In this document: in pieces, positions 35,978 to 47,130 of the stretch
Numbering within the stretch: the first letter of the stretch is position 1
Layout: each line of letters starts with the position of its first letter
Source: Roseomonas indoligenes
GTDB taxonomy: Bacteria > Pseudomonadota > Alphaproteobacteria > Acetobacterales > Acetobacteraceae
Assembly (NCBI RefSeq): GCF_017813365.1
Contig: NZ_JAGIZA010000021.1
Span: 16,894-80,893, forward strand
Direction of reading: 5' to 3'
DNA length: 64,000 bases
The notes under the pieces: generated by a model
What the model was told of the DNA's origin: nothing
The model's database searches: none
What the model saw: only the letters and a program-made list of their open reading frames with translations
Position numbers and translations under genes: made by a program

Positions 35978-36504
35978 TTACGCGTCGGCGCCCGTCGTCG
36001 CGGCAGCCTTCCGCTCCGGCCGGAATGAACCCGCCAGTAGCAGGACAACGCCGCAGACAATGCCGATGTCCGCCACGTTGAAGGTCGGCCAGTGCCAGCC
36101 CGCGTAGTGGGCGTCGATGAAGTCCGTCACGGCGCCCCGTCGCAGGCGGTCCACCACGTTGCCGACGGCCCCGCCGATGACCATGCCCAGTGACGTGGCC
36201 TCTAGGCGCGACCGGGTCCGCCACATCCAGGCCAGCAGCCACGCCGTGACCGCCACCGCGACGCCGATAAGGAGCCAGACACCGGAGGCCGAGCCGCTGG
36301 AAAACATACCGAAGGTGGCGCCCGTGTTGAACCCGAGGCGCCAGTTCAGGAAAGGCGTGACCGGGTGCGGCACGTGCGGCGGCCAGAGCGCAGAGAGCGC
36401 CCAGGCCTTGGTCGCCTGATCCAGCGCGAGGACGGTCGCCGCGGCAAGGCCGGAGCCAATCAGCAAGGTTGCCCGCCCCGCGGTCGTGGAGACCTCGGTT
36501 CCGG

Positions 36505-36508
<4 letters not shown>
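35978..36508 (-). CDS. lspA: Lipoprotein signal peptidase (metal-resistance-linked)
   Basis: A 176-residue inner-membrane aspartyl protease that cleaves lipoprotein signal peptides. Four membrane helices and the catalytic motifs are present: NVVDRLRRGAVTDFID with Asp120, and FNVADIGIV with Asp147. Its ATG overlaps the stop of the P1B ATPase gene (ATGA), so it is translationally coupled to a metal pump. That organisation is known from lead-resistance operons, where PbrA is a P-type ATPase and PbrC a signal peptidase. It is therefore probably an accessory, metal-regulated copy rather than the housekeeping one, which would normally lie by ileS. All catalytic residues are intact. Confidence 0.9.
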
Positions 36509-39027
<2,519 letters not shown>

Positions 39028-39053
39028 CGAGCGATCTCCTGCTGACGGCTCCA

Positions 39054-39084
39054 GAGATAGGACCTCCAGTGGCTGGAGGTTCAA
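39054..39084 (-). promoter_or_regulatory. MerR-type promoter/operator of the P1B ATPase gene
   Basis: On the minus strand TTGAAC (39084-39079) and TATCTC (39059-39054) are separated by 19 bases, the overlong spacer that MerR-family activators need. The spacer holds a perfect 8-3-8 palindrome, ACCTCCAG-TGG-CTGGAGGT (39062-39080 plus strand). The ATPase ATG is 27 bases further. The ZntR/PbrR-like regulator at 49076 is the only MerR gene seen and could act here in trans. Confidence 0.85.
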
Positions 39085-39176
39085 GAGGGAAATCTGCGTC
39101 CGAGGGACGGCTGTCGCATCCATCGGACATCGCGTCCGGGCTTGCCATGGAGCCGAGGGGGCGACAGCACCCTCTC

Positions 39177-39905
39177 ATGGATCACGCCGTCCTGCTGACC
39201 TTCCTCATCGCCTGCGTCTCGCTTCTCTACGCTACCGTCGGCCAGGCGGGAGGGACGGCCTTCCTCGCCGTCATGGCCTTCGCGGGCTTCCCGGCCGGGG
39301 AGATGAGGCCGACGGCCCTCCTGATGAACATCGTGGCCGCCGGTTACGCCACCTGGCGGCTCCACCGATCCGGCGTCATCGACTGGCGCCTGCTGCTCCC
39401 GATCGCGCTGCCCTCGCTGGTGACGGCCTTCCTCGGCGGCCTGCTCGTCCTCGACGGCCCCCTCTACTTCAGGGCGACCGGGATCCTGCTCATCGTGGCG
39501 GCGGGGTTGATGCTGTACCGCCGCAGGCCATCCGACAGCTCGACCACCGTGAGGCTCCAGCCCGCCATGCTGGCGGGTGCGGTGGCCGGGTTCCTGTCCG
39601 GGGTGACCGGGGTCGGGGGTGGCGTCTTCCTGGTGCCGCAACTCGTCCTGTTCGGCTGGGCCTCCGCCAGGCACACGGCGGGCATCTCGGCCCCGTTCAT
39701 CCTGTTCAACTCCGTGCTCGGCCTCGCGGGCGCCCTGCTCGCCGGGCAGCAGATCGCCTCGGGGACAGCCGCCTACTCGGTAGGGGCCATCATTGGGGCC
39801 ATCCTGGGCGCCGCCATCGGACAGCGATGGATGACGGAGCGGGCGACCAGCTACGTCCTCGCGGCCGTTCTCCTGTTCGCGGGCACCCGCCTCCTACTGC
39901 GCTGA
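39177..39905 (+). CDS. TauE/SafE-family membrane exporter
   Basis: A 242-residue membrane protein with about eight hydrophobic helices. The family's two internal repeats are visible: FLIACVSLLYATVGQAGGTAFLA near the start and MLAGAVAGFLSGVTGVGGGVFLVP in the middle, each with the Gly-rich G(V/Q)GGG loop. Members export sulfite, sulfoacetate or other organosulfur anions; the substrate here is unknown. ATG 39177 starts the first helix. It is divergent from the P1B ATPase, with the MerR-type operator between them, so it could share metal control, which is inference. Confidence 0.87.
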   Translation: MDHAVLLTFLIACVSLLYATVGQAGGTAFLAVMAFAGFPAGEMRPTALLMNIVAAGYATWRLHRSGVIDWRLLLPIALPSLVTAFLGGLLVLDGPLYFRATGILLIVAAGLMLYRRRPSDSSTTVRLQPAMLAGAVAGFLSGVTGVGGGVFLVPQLVLFGWASARHTAGISAPFILFNSVLGLAGALLAGQQIASGTAAYSVGAIIGAILGAAIGQRWMTERATSYVLAAVLLFAGTRLLLR

Positions 39906-39943
39906 GGCCGTGAAGCCCCGGTTAGGCTCCGGCGCAGCAACTG

Positions 39944-40831
39944 TCAGAGAACGAGCACGCCGCGGTGCTGGGCTTCCTCCTCCGGCTCCATGTGGATCGT
40001 GACCACCATGTGCTCCTCGTCCTCACGCAGGGCCGCCTCGATCCGGTCTGAGATGGCGTGCGCGTCGCGCAGCGGCATGTCGCCGGGCATGACGATGTGG
40101 CACTCCAGGAAGGTCGCATTCCCAACGTGGCGCACCCGCAGCTCGTGGACCTCGAGCGCTCCCTCCGCGTGTGCCGAGATGAGCGTTCGGAGCCGCTTCA
40201 GGGTCTCCGGGTCGGGTGCCGCGTCCATGAGCCCGCCGACGGAGGTCCTGACAAGGCCATAGCCGCTCCAGAGGATGTTCACCGCCACCACCGCCGCCAG
40301 CGCCGGGTCAAGCCATTGCAGTCCGGTCAGCGGCACGAGAGCGAACCCGACGAGCACGCCACCGGAGGTGAAGACGTCGGTGAAGAGGTGCTTGCCGCTC
40401 GCTACCAGGGCGGGGGAACGCAGGCTCCGGCCGGACCGCACGAGCACCGCCGCCCACATGCCGTTCATGACCGATGCCGCCGCGTTGATTGCGATGCCCA
40501 GGAGCGGAGCCTCGATCGGCCGGGGGTGGACGAAGCCAGAATAGGCCTCCCGGAGGATCGAGAGGGCGGCCAGGATGATTAGGACACCTTCCAGCACCGC
40601 GGAGAGGTACTCGGCCTTTCCGTGGCCGTAGGGGTGACCAGCATCGGCGGGGCGGCTGCTGACGTGCAGTGCCAAAGTGGCCACGCAGGCCGCCACGACG
40701 TTGATGATGCTTTCCAGCGCGTCCGAGTACAGGGCGACGCTGCCGGTGACCCACCACGCGCCGAACTTCGTCACCAGGACGGCCAGGCCAACCGCAATGC
40801 TGTAGATGCCGAAGCGGACGGTGCGGGGCAT
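39944..40831 (-). CDS. Cation diffusion facilitator (FieF/MamM-like group)
   Basis: A 295-residue CDF transporter with six membrane helices and a cytosolic C-terminal domain. TM2 has YSDALESIINVV, followed by the HPYGHGKAEYLSA loop, and TM5 has HLFTDVFTS (HxxxD). The C-terminal metal-binding dimer domain contains HELRVRHVGNATFLECHI and MVVTIHMEPEEEA. It exports divalent metals (Zn, Fe, Mn or Cd) from the cytosol in exchange for protons. TM2 has Glu/Ser where FieF has its second Asp, so metal choice cannot be read off. ATG 40831 begins MPRTVRFGIYS, typical for the group. Convergent with the TauE gene. Confidence 0.88.
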   Translation of the reverse strand: MPRTVRFGIYSIAVGLAVLVTKFGAWWVTGSVALYSDALESIINVVAACVATLALHVSSRPADAGHPYGHGKAEYLSAVLEGVLIILAALSILREAYSGFVHPRPIEAPLLGIAINAAASVMNGMWAAVLVRSGRSLRSPALVASGKHLFTDVFTSGGVLVGFALVPLTGLQWLDPALAAVVAVNILWSGYGLVRTSVGGLMDAAPDPETLKRLRTLISAHAEGALEVHELRVRHVGNATFLECHIVMPGDMPLRDAHAISDRIEAALREDEEHMVVTIHMEPEEEAQHRGVLVL

Positions 40832-41151
40832 GGTGCAACTCGGTTGTGTGGCAGGGGGCGGCCGAAATTCGGCCGCTGACCCGCTTCGCCCAGTCACGGA
40901 CGGCGGGAGCGAGGCTCGTGGACGAGCCGCTTGGTGGCGCAGGCGCCCCGATATGACAGCCTCACCATACCGTCAACATATGAACAGCTATCAAGCTGTT
41001 TAGGTGAAGCGGGGCTACTTTGACGGCGTGGTCCGGCTGGTCTCAGTTCTGGCCTGTCACCTGAGACCTCGACAGGCTGAGCTATCCGAGGGCTGCCTCG
41101 ACGTGCAGTCGGGCACCTGGTTCTGCTCCCGACAGCTTCCCCTCGGTTGCG

Positions 41152-42072
41152 TCACGCTCGTGTAGGCGCGGCGCCCCAGTCGTCGGTCGTGGTGCCGCCA
41201 TGGGCACCCGCCAGTTCCGCCTGAACGGTGACGTGGGTGATGCCGAACCGCTCGGCCAGCATGGTGCCCAGCGCATCCTCCAGGCGGTCCTCCCTGGCCA
41301 GGGACGGCTCCACCACGACGTGGGCTGACAGGGCCACCTTGCCGCTGGTCAGCGACCAGACGTGCAGGTCATGGATGTCCTGAACCCCAGCTGTCCCGCG
41401 CATGGCGGCCTCGACGGCGTTGAGGTCGATGCCGCGCGGCACGCTCTCCAGCAGCACGTCGATCGCCTCGGACAGGAGGGTCCAGGTCCGGGGCAGCACC
41501 CAGAGAGCGATGCCGATGCCGAGCACGGCGTCCACCCAGGTCCAGCCCGTGGCCCAGATAACCCCGGCCCCGGCGATGACGGCCACCGAGCCAAGGAAGT
41601 CGCTCCAGACCTCCAAGTATGCGCCCTTCACGTTCAGGCTGCCTTCGCTCCCGCCCGCGAGCAGGCGCATGGAGATCCAGTTCACCAGCAGGCCGAAGGC
41701 GGCGACGGCCAGCATGCCGACAGTGCCGACCTCGGCGGGCGCGCGGAAGCGCTGGTACGCCTCGTAGAGGATGTAGATCGCCACCAGGAATAGCAGCGAG
41801 GCGTTGAAGGCGGCCGCGAGGATCTCGAAGCGGTGATAGCCCCAGGTCCGGCGCCTGTCGGCGGGACGGCGGCCGACCCGGATAGCAACGAGGGCAACGG
41901 CAAGGGCCAGCGCGTCCGTCAGCATGTGCGCTGCGTCGGACAGGAGCGCGAGGCTGTTGAAGACGTAGGCGCCCGCGACCTCGGCCAGCAAAAAGGTGCC
42001 GGTCAGGGCGAGCGCCTTCGTCAGCGCGGCGGAGTTGGCATTGCCCACACCGTGGTCGTGATCCTGTCCCAT
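41152..42072 (-). CDS. czcD: CzcD-like cation diffusion facilitator
   Basis: A 306-residue CDF transporter of the CzcD/ZitB group. After a His-rich start (GQDHDHGVGN) come six membrane helices. TM2 carries SDAAHMLTD with the HxxxD Zn site. TM5 has EVWSD, so a Glu stands where many CzcD proteins have His; this may shift specificity. The C-terminal domain (DIHDLHVWSLTSGKVALSAHVVV) is complete. It exports Zn/Cd/Co from the cytosol. GGAGGG before ATG 42072 decides the start. It lies on the same strand behind the CzcCBA genes and would feed them with periplasmic metal. Confidence 0.9.
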   Translation of the reverse strand: MGQDHDHGVGNANSAALTKALALTGTFLLAEVAGAYVFNSLALLSDAAHMLTDALALAVALVAIRVGRRPADRRRTWGYHRFEILAAAFNASLLFLVAIYILYEAYQRFRAPAEVGTVGMLAVAAFGLLVNWISMRLLAGGSEGSLNVKGAYLEVWSDFLGSVAVIAGAGVIWATGWTWVDAVLGIGIALWVLPRTWTLLSEAIDVLLESVPRGIDLNAVEAAMRGTAGVQDIHDLHVWSLTSGKVALSAHVVVEPSLAREDRLEDALGTMLAERFGITHVTVQAELAGAHGGTTTDDWGAAPTRA

Positions 42073-42170
42073 TCGCCCTCCATATTGGCCCACTGGCCGG
42101 GGCCACCGCGCGGAGCTGCACGGCGGCAGGCGCCTGCCCTGGCGAGCGGGCGATCACACGGGCCGCAGAT

Positions 42171-42548
42171 TCAGAACCGTGCTTGGCCGCTGCGCCCGGT
42201 GGGGTTCTTAATCTGCAGCGTGACGGAGGTCCCGCGGGCGACCGGGCTGGCCGCAGTCCCGGTCATCGTGTTCTCCGCGCCGGGTGCCAGCTGGACCACC
42301 TGGCGCGCCTGCCCCGAGCCGACCAGGGCCGAGGCGGTGTAGCCGGTCGAGGGAACAGGCTTCCCGGCCTCGTCATAGAGGTGGACGGTCAGCGTCCGCT
42401 CGGCGGTGAGCAGTTCGGCGTGGACGCCCACGACGTCCTGCATCTTCCCGCCGTGCGGTCCCTGGTCGCCGTGGCTATGGCCCTGCTGCGCCAGGGCAGC
42501 CGTGGAGAGGGTGGCGGCCGCGATGGTCGCGAGGAAGGTCCTGCGCAT
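42171..42548 (-). CDS. His-rich periplasmic metal-binding protein of the czc cluster
   Basis: A 125-residue secreted protein. Residues 1-20 form a signal peptide ending ALA-QQG. The mature start GHSHGDQGPHGGK is His/Gly-rich and metal-binding in look. The rest is a small beta domain (VGVHAELLTAERTLTVHLYDEAGKPV ... LAPGAENTMTG) that resembles the HGG domain found at the front of some metal-efflux adaptor proteins. It probably buffers or delivers Zn/Cd/Co to CzcB in the periplasm; this is inference. It follows czcA after a strong hairpin, and czcD comes next. Confidence 0.75.
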   Translation of the reverse strand: MRRTFLATIAAATLSTAALAQQGHSHGDQGPHGGKMQDVVGVHAELLTAERTLTVHLYDEAGKPVPSTGYTASALVGSGQARQVVQLAPGAENTMTGTAASPVARGTSVTLQIKNPTGRSGQARF

Positions 42549-42582
42549 GTCATAAATCCTTGCTAGCTGGGGTTGGTTGAAC

Positions 42583-42612
42583 CCGGTGGCCGCCGTTCCA
42601 GGCGGCCACCGG
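42583..42612 (-). terminator. Strong 12-bp hairpin after czcA
   Basis: CCGGTGGCCGCC and GGCGGCCACCGG form a perfect 12-bp stem with a 6-base loop, 5 bases past the czcA stop. There is no U-run after it on the minus strand. It may end part of the transcripts or protect the upstream mRNA, letting the small periplasmic protein be made at another level. Confidence 0.55.
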
Positions 42613-42617
42613 CACGC

Positions 42618-45600
42618 TCACTCGGCCGGGGCGTGACCTGCCCCGGCGGGGGCTTCCTCAGAGGCGGGCGCCTGCACTCGGCCGAACATCACGTAGAGGG
42701 CTGGCAACACCAGCAGGGTGAGCAGCGTCGCCGTGATCAGGCCGCCGATGACGACAGTCGCCAGCGGCTTCTGAACCTCCGCCCCCGGCCCGGTCGCGAT
42801 CGCCATGGGCACGAAGCCCAGGGATGCGACGAGCGCGGTCATCGCGACGGGCCGAAGCCGGGTCATGGCGCCATGGTACACCGCATCCCGCAAGGACAGG
42901 TGCCCGCGGAGGATGAGGTCCTTGATGGAGGTCGCCATCACCAGCCCGTTCAGGACGGCCACGCCGGACAGCGCGATGAAGCCGACCGCCGCGGGGACCG
43001 AAAAAGGCATGTCTCGGAGCCACAGGGCGAGCAGGCCCCCCGAGAGGGCCAGCGGCACACCACTGAACACGACCAGGGCGTCCCGCACCGAACCGAGGGC
43101 CGCGTAGAGCAGCACCAGGATGAGCAGGAAGCAGGCGGGCACCACGACGGTCAGTCGCTCCCGCGCCTCTGCCAGGTTCTCGAACTGGCCGCCCCAGGTG
43201 ATGGTGTAGCCGGGAGGCAGCTGCACCTGTTCCGCGACCTTGGCCTGCGCCTCGGCCACGATGGAGCCGATGTCGCGGCCACGGGCGTTGGCCTGGATGA
43301 CAACGCGTCGACGCCCCTGCTCGCGGCTGATCTGGTTCGGCCCCTCGACGACGCGCAGGTCTGCCAGCTGTTGCAGCGGCAACGAGTTCGCCGGGCGCCC
43401 GGCGACGGCGGGCAGTGGCACGGGCAGATTCCGCAGCGTCTCGAAGTTGCCCCGCAGGTTGTCCTGCAGCCGGACCACGATGGCGAAGCGCCGGTCCCCC
43501 TCGTAGACCATGCCCGCCTCGCGGCCGCCCACGGCCGTCGCCACCACGGCCTGCACGTCCGCGACGCTCAGGCCCCGGCGGGCGATCTCCGCCCGGTTCA
43601 CCGTGATCTCCAGGAAGGGCAGGCCCGTCGCCTGCTCCACCTTGACGTCCTCGGCACCCTCGACGCCGTTCAGGATGTTGGAGATCTGCCCGGCCGCCTG
43701 GAGCATGGGGCCGTACTCGTCGCCGAAGACCTTCACGGCGAGATCGCCGCGCACGCCCGCCAGAAGCTCGTTGAAGCGCATCTGGATGGGCTGGCTGAAC
43801 TCCATCGCATTGCCGGGGATGCCCGCGACCGACGCCTCGATGCGCCGGACCAGCTCGGCCTTCGGCAGCGACGGGTCCGGCCACTGGTTCCGGGGCTTGA
43901 GGATGATGAAGGTATCCGAGGCGTTCGGCGGCATCGGGTCGGATGCCACCTCGGCCGTGCCGGTCTTGGAGTAGATGACCTGAACCTCGGGCAGGCGGGA
44001 TATGCGCCGTTCCAGCACGGACTGCATAGCCTGGGACTGCTGGAGCGAAGTGCTGGGGATTCGCAGGGCCTGCATGGCGAGGTTGCCCTCGTCCAGCGTC
44101 GGGATGAACTCCTGCCCAAGGCGCGAGAACAGGCCGAGGCAGGCGACGAAGATGAGGGCGCCCACGGCGACGACGGGGAACGGTGCCCGGAGCGCGCCGC
44201 CGAGCACCGGGGCGTAGGCGCGCTTGAGGCCGCGGACGATGGCGACGTCCTTTTCCTGGACCCGCCCGCTGATCCAGATGGCGATGAGCGCGGGCACCAG
44301 GGTCAGGGAGAGGATGAAGGCGAAGACCAGGGCGATGATGACGGTCAGCGCCATCGGGATGAACATCTTGCCCTCGACCCCAGTGAAGGTCAGCAGCGGC
44401 GCGTAGACGAGGATGATGATGGCCTGCCCGTACAGCGAGGGCCGGATCATCTCCTTGGCGCTGTCCGCCACGGTCTGAAGCCGCTCGGCAACCGTGAGCA
44501 GGCGGCCCTTCTCGTGCTGGCGCTCGGCCAAGTGGCGCAGGCTGTTCTCGGTGATGATGACGGCACCATCGACGATGAGGCCGAAGTCGAGGGCCCCCAG
44601 GCTCATCAGGTTCGCCGAGATCCCACCCCGCACCATCCCGAATGCGGTGAGCAGCATGGTCACCGGGATGACCAGGGCGGTGATGATGGCCGCCCGAATG
44701 TTCCCCAGCATCAGGAACAGGATGACGATGACCAGCAGCGCGCCCTCGCCGAGGTTCTTGGCGACGGTGTGGATGGTGGCGTCCACGAGGAGGCCGCGGT
44801 CCAGAACCGTGACCGCCTCGACGCCGCGCGGCAGGGTCCGCCGAAGTTCGTCCACCTTGGCGTGGACGGCCTCGGCGACGATGCGGCTGTTCTCGCCGAG
44901 GAGCATGAGGGCGGTGCCGACCACCATCTCCTGCCCGTTGCCGCTGGCGCTCCCCGTCCGGGGCGCCTGGCCGATGGTGACGCGGCCAACGTCGCGGAGC
45001 AGGATGGGAACGCCCTCCCGCGTCGCGACGACGACCTGCTCCAACTCAGCGACGCTCGTCACCCGCCCGCCCGAGCGGACGACGAGGCCTTCGCCGCCGC
45101 GCTCCACGTAGCCTGCTCCGGTCGAGACGTTGTTCCGCTCGATGGCCGTGCTGATGTCAGAAAAGCTGAGGCCCAGGCCGATGAGGCGGGCCGGGTCGGG
45201 CTGTACCACGTACTGCTTGGTGTATCCGCCGATGGCGTCCACCCCCGCGACGCCCCGCACGTTCCGGATCTGCGGCCGGATGATCCAGTCCTGCACCGTG
45301 CGGAGGTAGGTCGCCCGGTCCGCCTCCGTGGTCAGGCGCTCGCGCTCGGGCGTCAGGTAGCTGCCGTCCGCCTGCCAGCCAGGCTGCCCGTCCGGCACCA
45401 CGTCGCCCTGCTTCCTGGGCGCGAAGTTCACCGTCCACATGGTGACCTCGCCGAGGCCGGTGGAGACGGGGCCGAGGCGCGGCTCCACCCCCTCCGGCAT
45501 GGCCTCGCGCGCCTCGATCAGGCGCTCCAGCACCTGCTGCCGGGCGAAGTAGATGTCGGTGCTCTCGGTGAAGACCGCCGTGACCTGACTGAAGCCGTTG

Positions 45601-45860
45601 CGGGAGATGGAGCGCGTGCTCTCCAGCCCCGGGATGCCCGCCAGGGCCGTCTCGATCGGGAAGGTCACCTGCTTCTCGATCTCGTAGGGGGAGAGCGAGG
45701 GCGCCAGCGTGTTGATCTGCGCCTGGTTGTTGGTGATGTCCGGTGTCGCATCGATGGGCAGCCGCGTGACCGACCAGGCGCCAATGCAGGCCGCGATGAC
45801 GGCCAGCAGCACCACCGTCCAGCGGTTGCGGACGGAGAAGTCGAGGATAGGTCCGATCAT
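42618..45860 (-). CDS. czcA: CzcA-type heavy-metal RND efflux pump
   Basis: A 1080-residue HME-RND proton/metal antiporter of the inner membrane. Twelve membrane helices and two large periplasmic loops are in the usual order. TM4 carries the proton-relay acidic triad Asp425, Asp431 and Glu438 (DFGLIVDGAVIITEN), with the same 6- and 7-residue spacing as in CzcA of Cupriavidus. The N-terminus MIGPILDFSVRNRWTVVLLA is typical. It pumps Zn2+/Co2+/Cd2+ out through CzcB and CzcC. The frame is complete. It starts 13 bases after the czcB stop, in the order czcC-czcB-czcA. Confidence 0.95.
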   Translation of the reverse strand: MIGPILDFSVRNRWTVVLLAVIAACIGAWSVTRLPIDATPDITNNQAQINTLAPSLSPYEIEKQVTFPIETALAGIPGLESTRSISRNGFSQVTAVFTESTDIYFARQQVLERLIEAREAMPEGVEPRLGPVSTGLGEVTMWTVNFAPRKQGDVVPDGQPGWQADGSYLTPERERLTTEADRATYLRTVQDWIIRPQIRNVRGVAGVDAIGGYTKQYVVQPDPARLIGLGLSFSDISTAIERNNVSTGAGYVERGGEGLVVRSGGRVTSVAELEQVVVATREGVPILLRDVGRVTIGQAPRTGSASGNGQEMVVGTALMLLGENSRIVAEAVHAKVDELRRTLPRGVEAVTVLDRGLLVDATIHTVAKNLGEGALLVIVILFLMLGNIRAAIITALVIPVTMLLTAFGMVRGGISANLMSLGALDFGLIVDGAVIITENSLRHLAERQHEKGRLLTVAERLQTVADSAKEMIRPSLYGQAIIILVYAPLLTFTGVEGKMFIPMALTVIIALVFAFILSLTLVPALIAIWISGRVQEKDVAIVRGLKRAYAPVLGGALRAPFPVVAVGALIFVACLGLFSRLGQEFIPTLDEGNLAMQALRIPSTSLQQSQAMQSVLERRISRLPEVQVIYSKTGTAEVASDPMPPNASDTFIILKPRNQWPDPSLPKAELVRRIEASVAGIPGNAMEFSQPIQMRFNELLAGVRGDLAVKVFGDEYGPMLQAAGQISNILNGVEGAEDVKVEQATGLPFLEITVNRAEIARRGLSVADVQAVVATAVGGREAGMVYEGDRRFAIVVRLQDNLRGNFETLRNLPVPLPAVAGRPANSLPLQQLADLRVVEGPNQISREQGRRRVVIQANARGRDIGSIVAEAQAKVAEQVQLPPGYTITWGGQFENLAEARERLTVVVPACFLLILVLLYAALGSVRDALVVFSGVPLALSGGLLALWLRDMPFSVPAAVGFIALSGVAVLNGLVMATSIKDLILRGHLSLRDAVYHGAMTRLRPVAMTALVASLGFVPMAIATGPGAEVQKPLATVVIGGLITATLLTLLVLPALYVMFGRVQAPASEEAPAGAGHAPAE

Positions 45861-45873
45861 GTCCGGGCGGGCC

Positions 45874-47130
45874 TCAGTGCGCGTGCCCGGCTTCGGACTT
45901 GCTCAGCTCGGCCCGGAGCGAGAAGGCATTGGCCACCGCGATCTCCGTCCCCTGGTCCAGCCCGAAGACGATCTCGTAGCCGTTCCCGTCCTCGCGCCCG
46001 GTCTCCACCTCGCGCAGCTCGAAGCCCTCCTCGTTCCGCACGAAGACGACCTTCCTGCCCTCGACTTCCTGGATGGCGTCGCGGGGCACCAGCACGTCCA
46101 CCCGCTGCTCGGCCGTGGAGAGATGGGCGGTTACGAAGCCGCCCGCGCGCCAGGTACCCTCCAGGTTGGGGATCTCGGCCACGGCCCGGGCGGACCGGGT
46201 CTCGGGATCCAAGACGGGGCTGAGGAAGACGATCTTCCCCTCGGTGCGTGCCTCGCCCTCCCCGGTGACGAGCACCGTCTGGCCCTGCCGGGCCATGGGG
46301 AGGTCACGGGGTGAGATGGCCAACTCCACCCAGAGGACGGAGAGGTCGGCGACGGAGAAGACCTCGGCGTCGGCAGCCACCGAGGCGCCCAGTACGGCGT
46401 TGCGGGCGGTGATCCGGCCCGCTATCGGCGCGCGCAGTTCCAGGCGCCGGAGGGTGGCGGCGGGCTGACGAGCGAGGGATGCGACCTCCGTCTCCGACAG
46501 GCCGAGGGCGGCGAGGCGGGCGCGGCCGAGATCCACCTTGATGCGGGCCTCCTCGGCGGCGGTCCGGGCCTGCAGGAACTCCTGCTCGGCCGAGATCCGC
46601 TGGCGCCAGAGGCGGGTCTCGCGGGCCAGGGTGGTCTCGGCCAGGGCAGCGGACCGGGTCGCGGCCAGGAACTCGCCCTTGGCGTCCGCCACCTCGCGGC
46701 TCTCCAGCACGGCCAGGACGTCGCCCTTCCCGACCTCCTGGCCCAGCGCCGTCCGGACCTCGGCCACGATGCCACCCAGGCGGGCCGTCACGCGCGCCTG
46801 CCTGTCCTGGCTGGCCGCGAGCACCCCCGGGACGGCCGCACGGGTCACCAGCGTGCCCGGACCGACCGGAGCCACCCGGATCCCGGCCGCCTCGATGCCC
46901 TCGGCGGTCATGGCGATGTGGCCTTCCTCGCCGTGCTCCTCGCCCTCGGCGTGGCCGTGGCCATGGCCGCCGGGCTTCGGACCTGCTGCGGGCGCAGCAG
47001 CACGTGCTGCCCCGGTTGGGGTAGAGGAGAGGCCCAGCAGTCCACGGGCCGTCTCGGGGACGGAGGGAAAGGCGACGGCCAGGGCGAGGCCGCCGACAGC
47101 GGCGCCTGCCAGCAGGGTCATGCGGAGCAT
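45874..47130 (-). CDS. czcB: CzcB-type periplasmic adaptor
   Basis: A 418-residue membrane-fusion protein. An N-terminal hydrophobic anchor is followed by a His/Glu-rich stretch (GHGHGHAEGEEHGEEGH) suited to metal binding. Then come lipoyl/barrel-sandwich halves (RVTARLGGIVAEVRTALGQEV and LRAPIAGRITARNAVLGASV) around a helical hairpin, and the beta-barrel domain (VTGEGEARTEGKIVFLSPVLD). It links CzcA with CzcC across the periplasm. Its ATG overlaps the czcC stop by one base, so translation is coupled. Confidence 0.93.
   Translation of the reverse strand: MLRMTLLAGAAVGGLALAVAFPSVPETARGLLGLSSTPTGAARAAAPAAGPKPGGHGHGHAEGEEHGEEGHIAMTAEGIEAAGIRVAPVGPGTLVTRAAVPGVLAASQDRQARVTARLGGIVAEVRTALGQEVGKGDVLAVLESREVADAKGEFLAATRSAALAETTLARETRLWRQRISAEQEFLQARTAAEEARIKVDLGRARLAALGLSETEVASLARQPAATLRRLELRAPIAGRITARNAVLGASVAADAEVFSVADLSVLWVELAISPRDLPMARQGQTVLVTGEGEARTEGKIVFLSPVLDPETRSARAVAEIPNLEGTWRAGGFVTAHLSTAEQRVDVLVPRDAIQEVEGRKVVFVRNEEGFELREVETGREDGNGYEIVFGLDQGTEIAVANAFSLRAELSKSEAGHAH

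Noticed and set aside
42573..46223. A 1216-codon plus-strand frame
   Set aside because: It lies antisense to czcA, which has an unmistakable family match; the shadow is full of His/Arg/Gln/Asp and has no domains.
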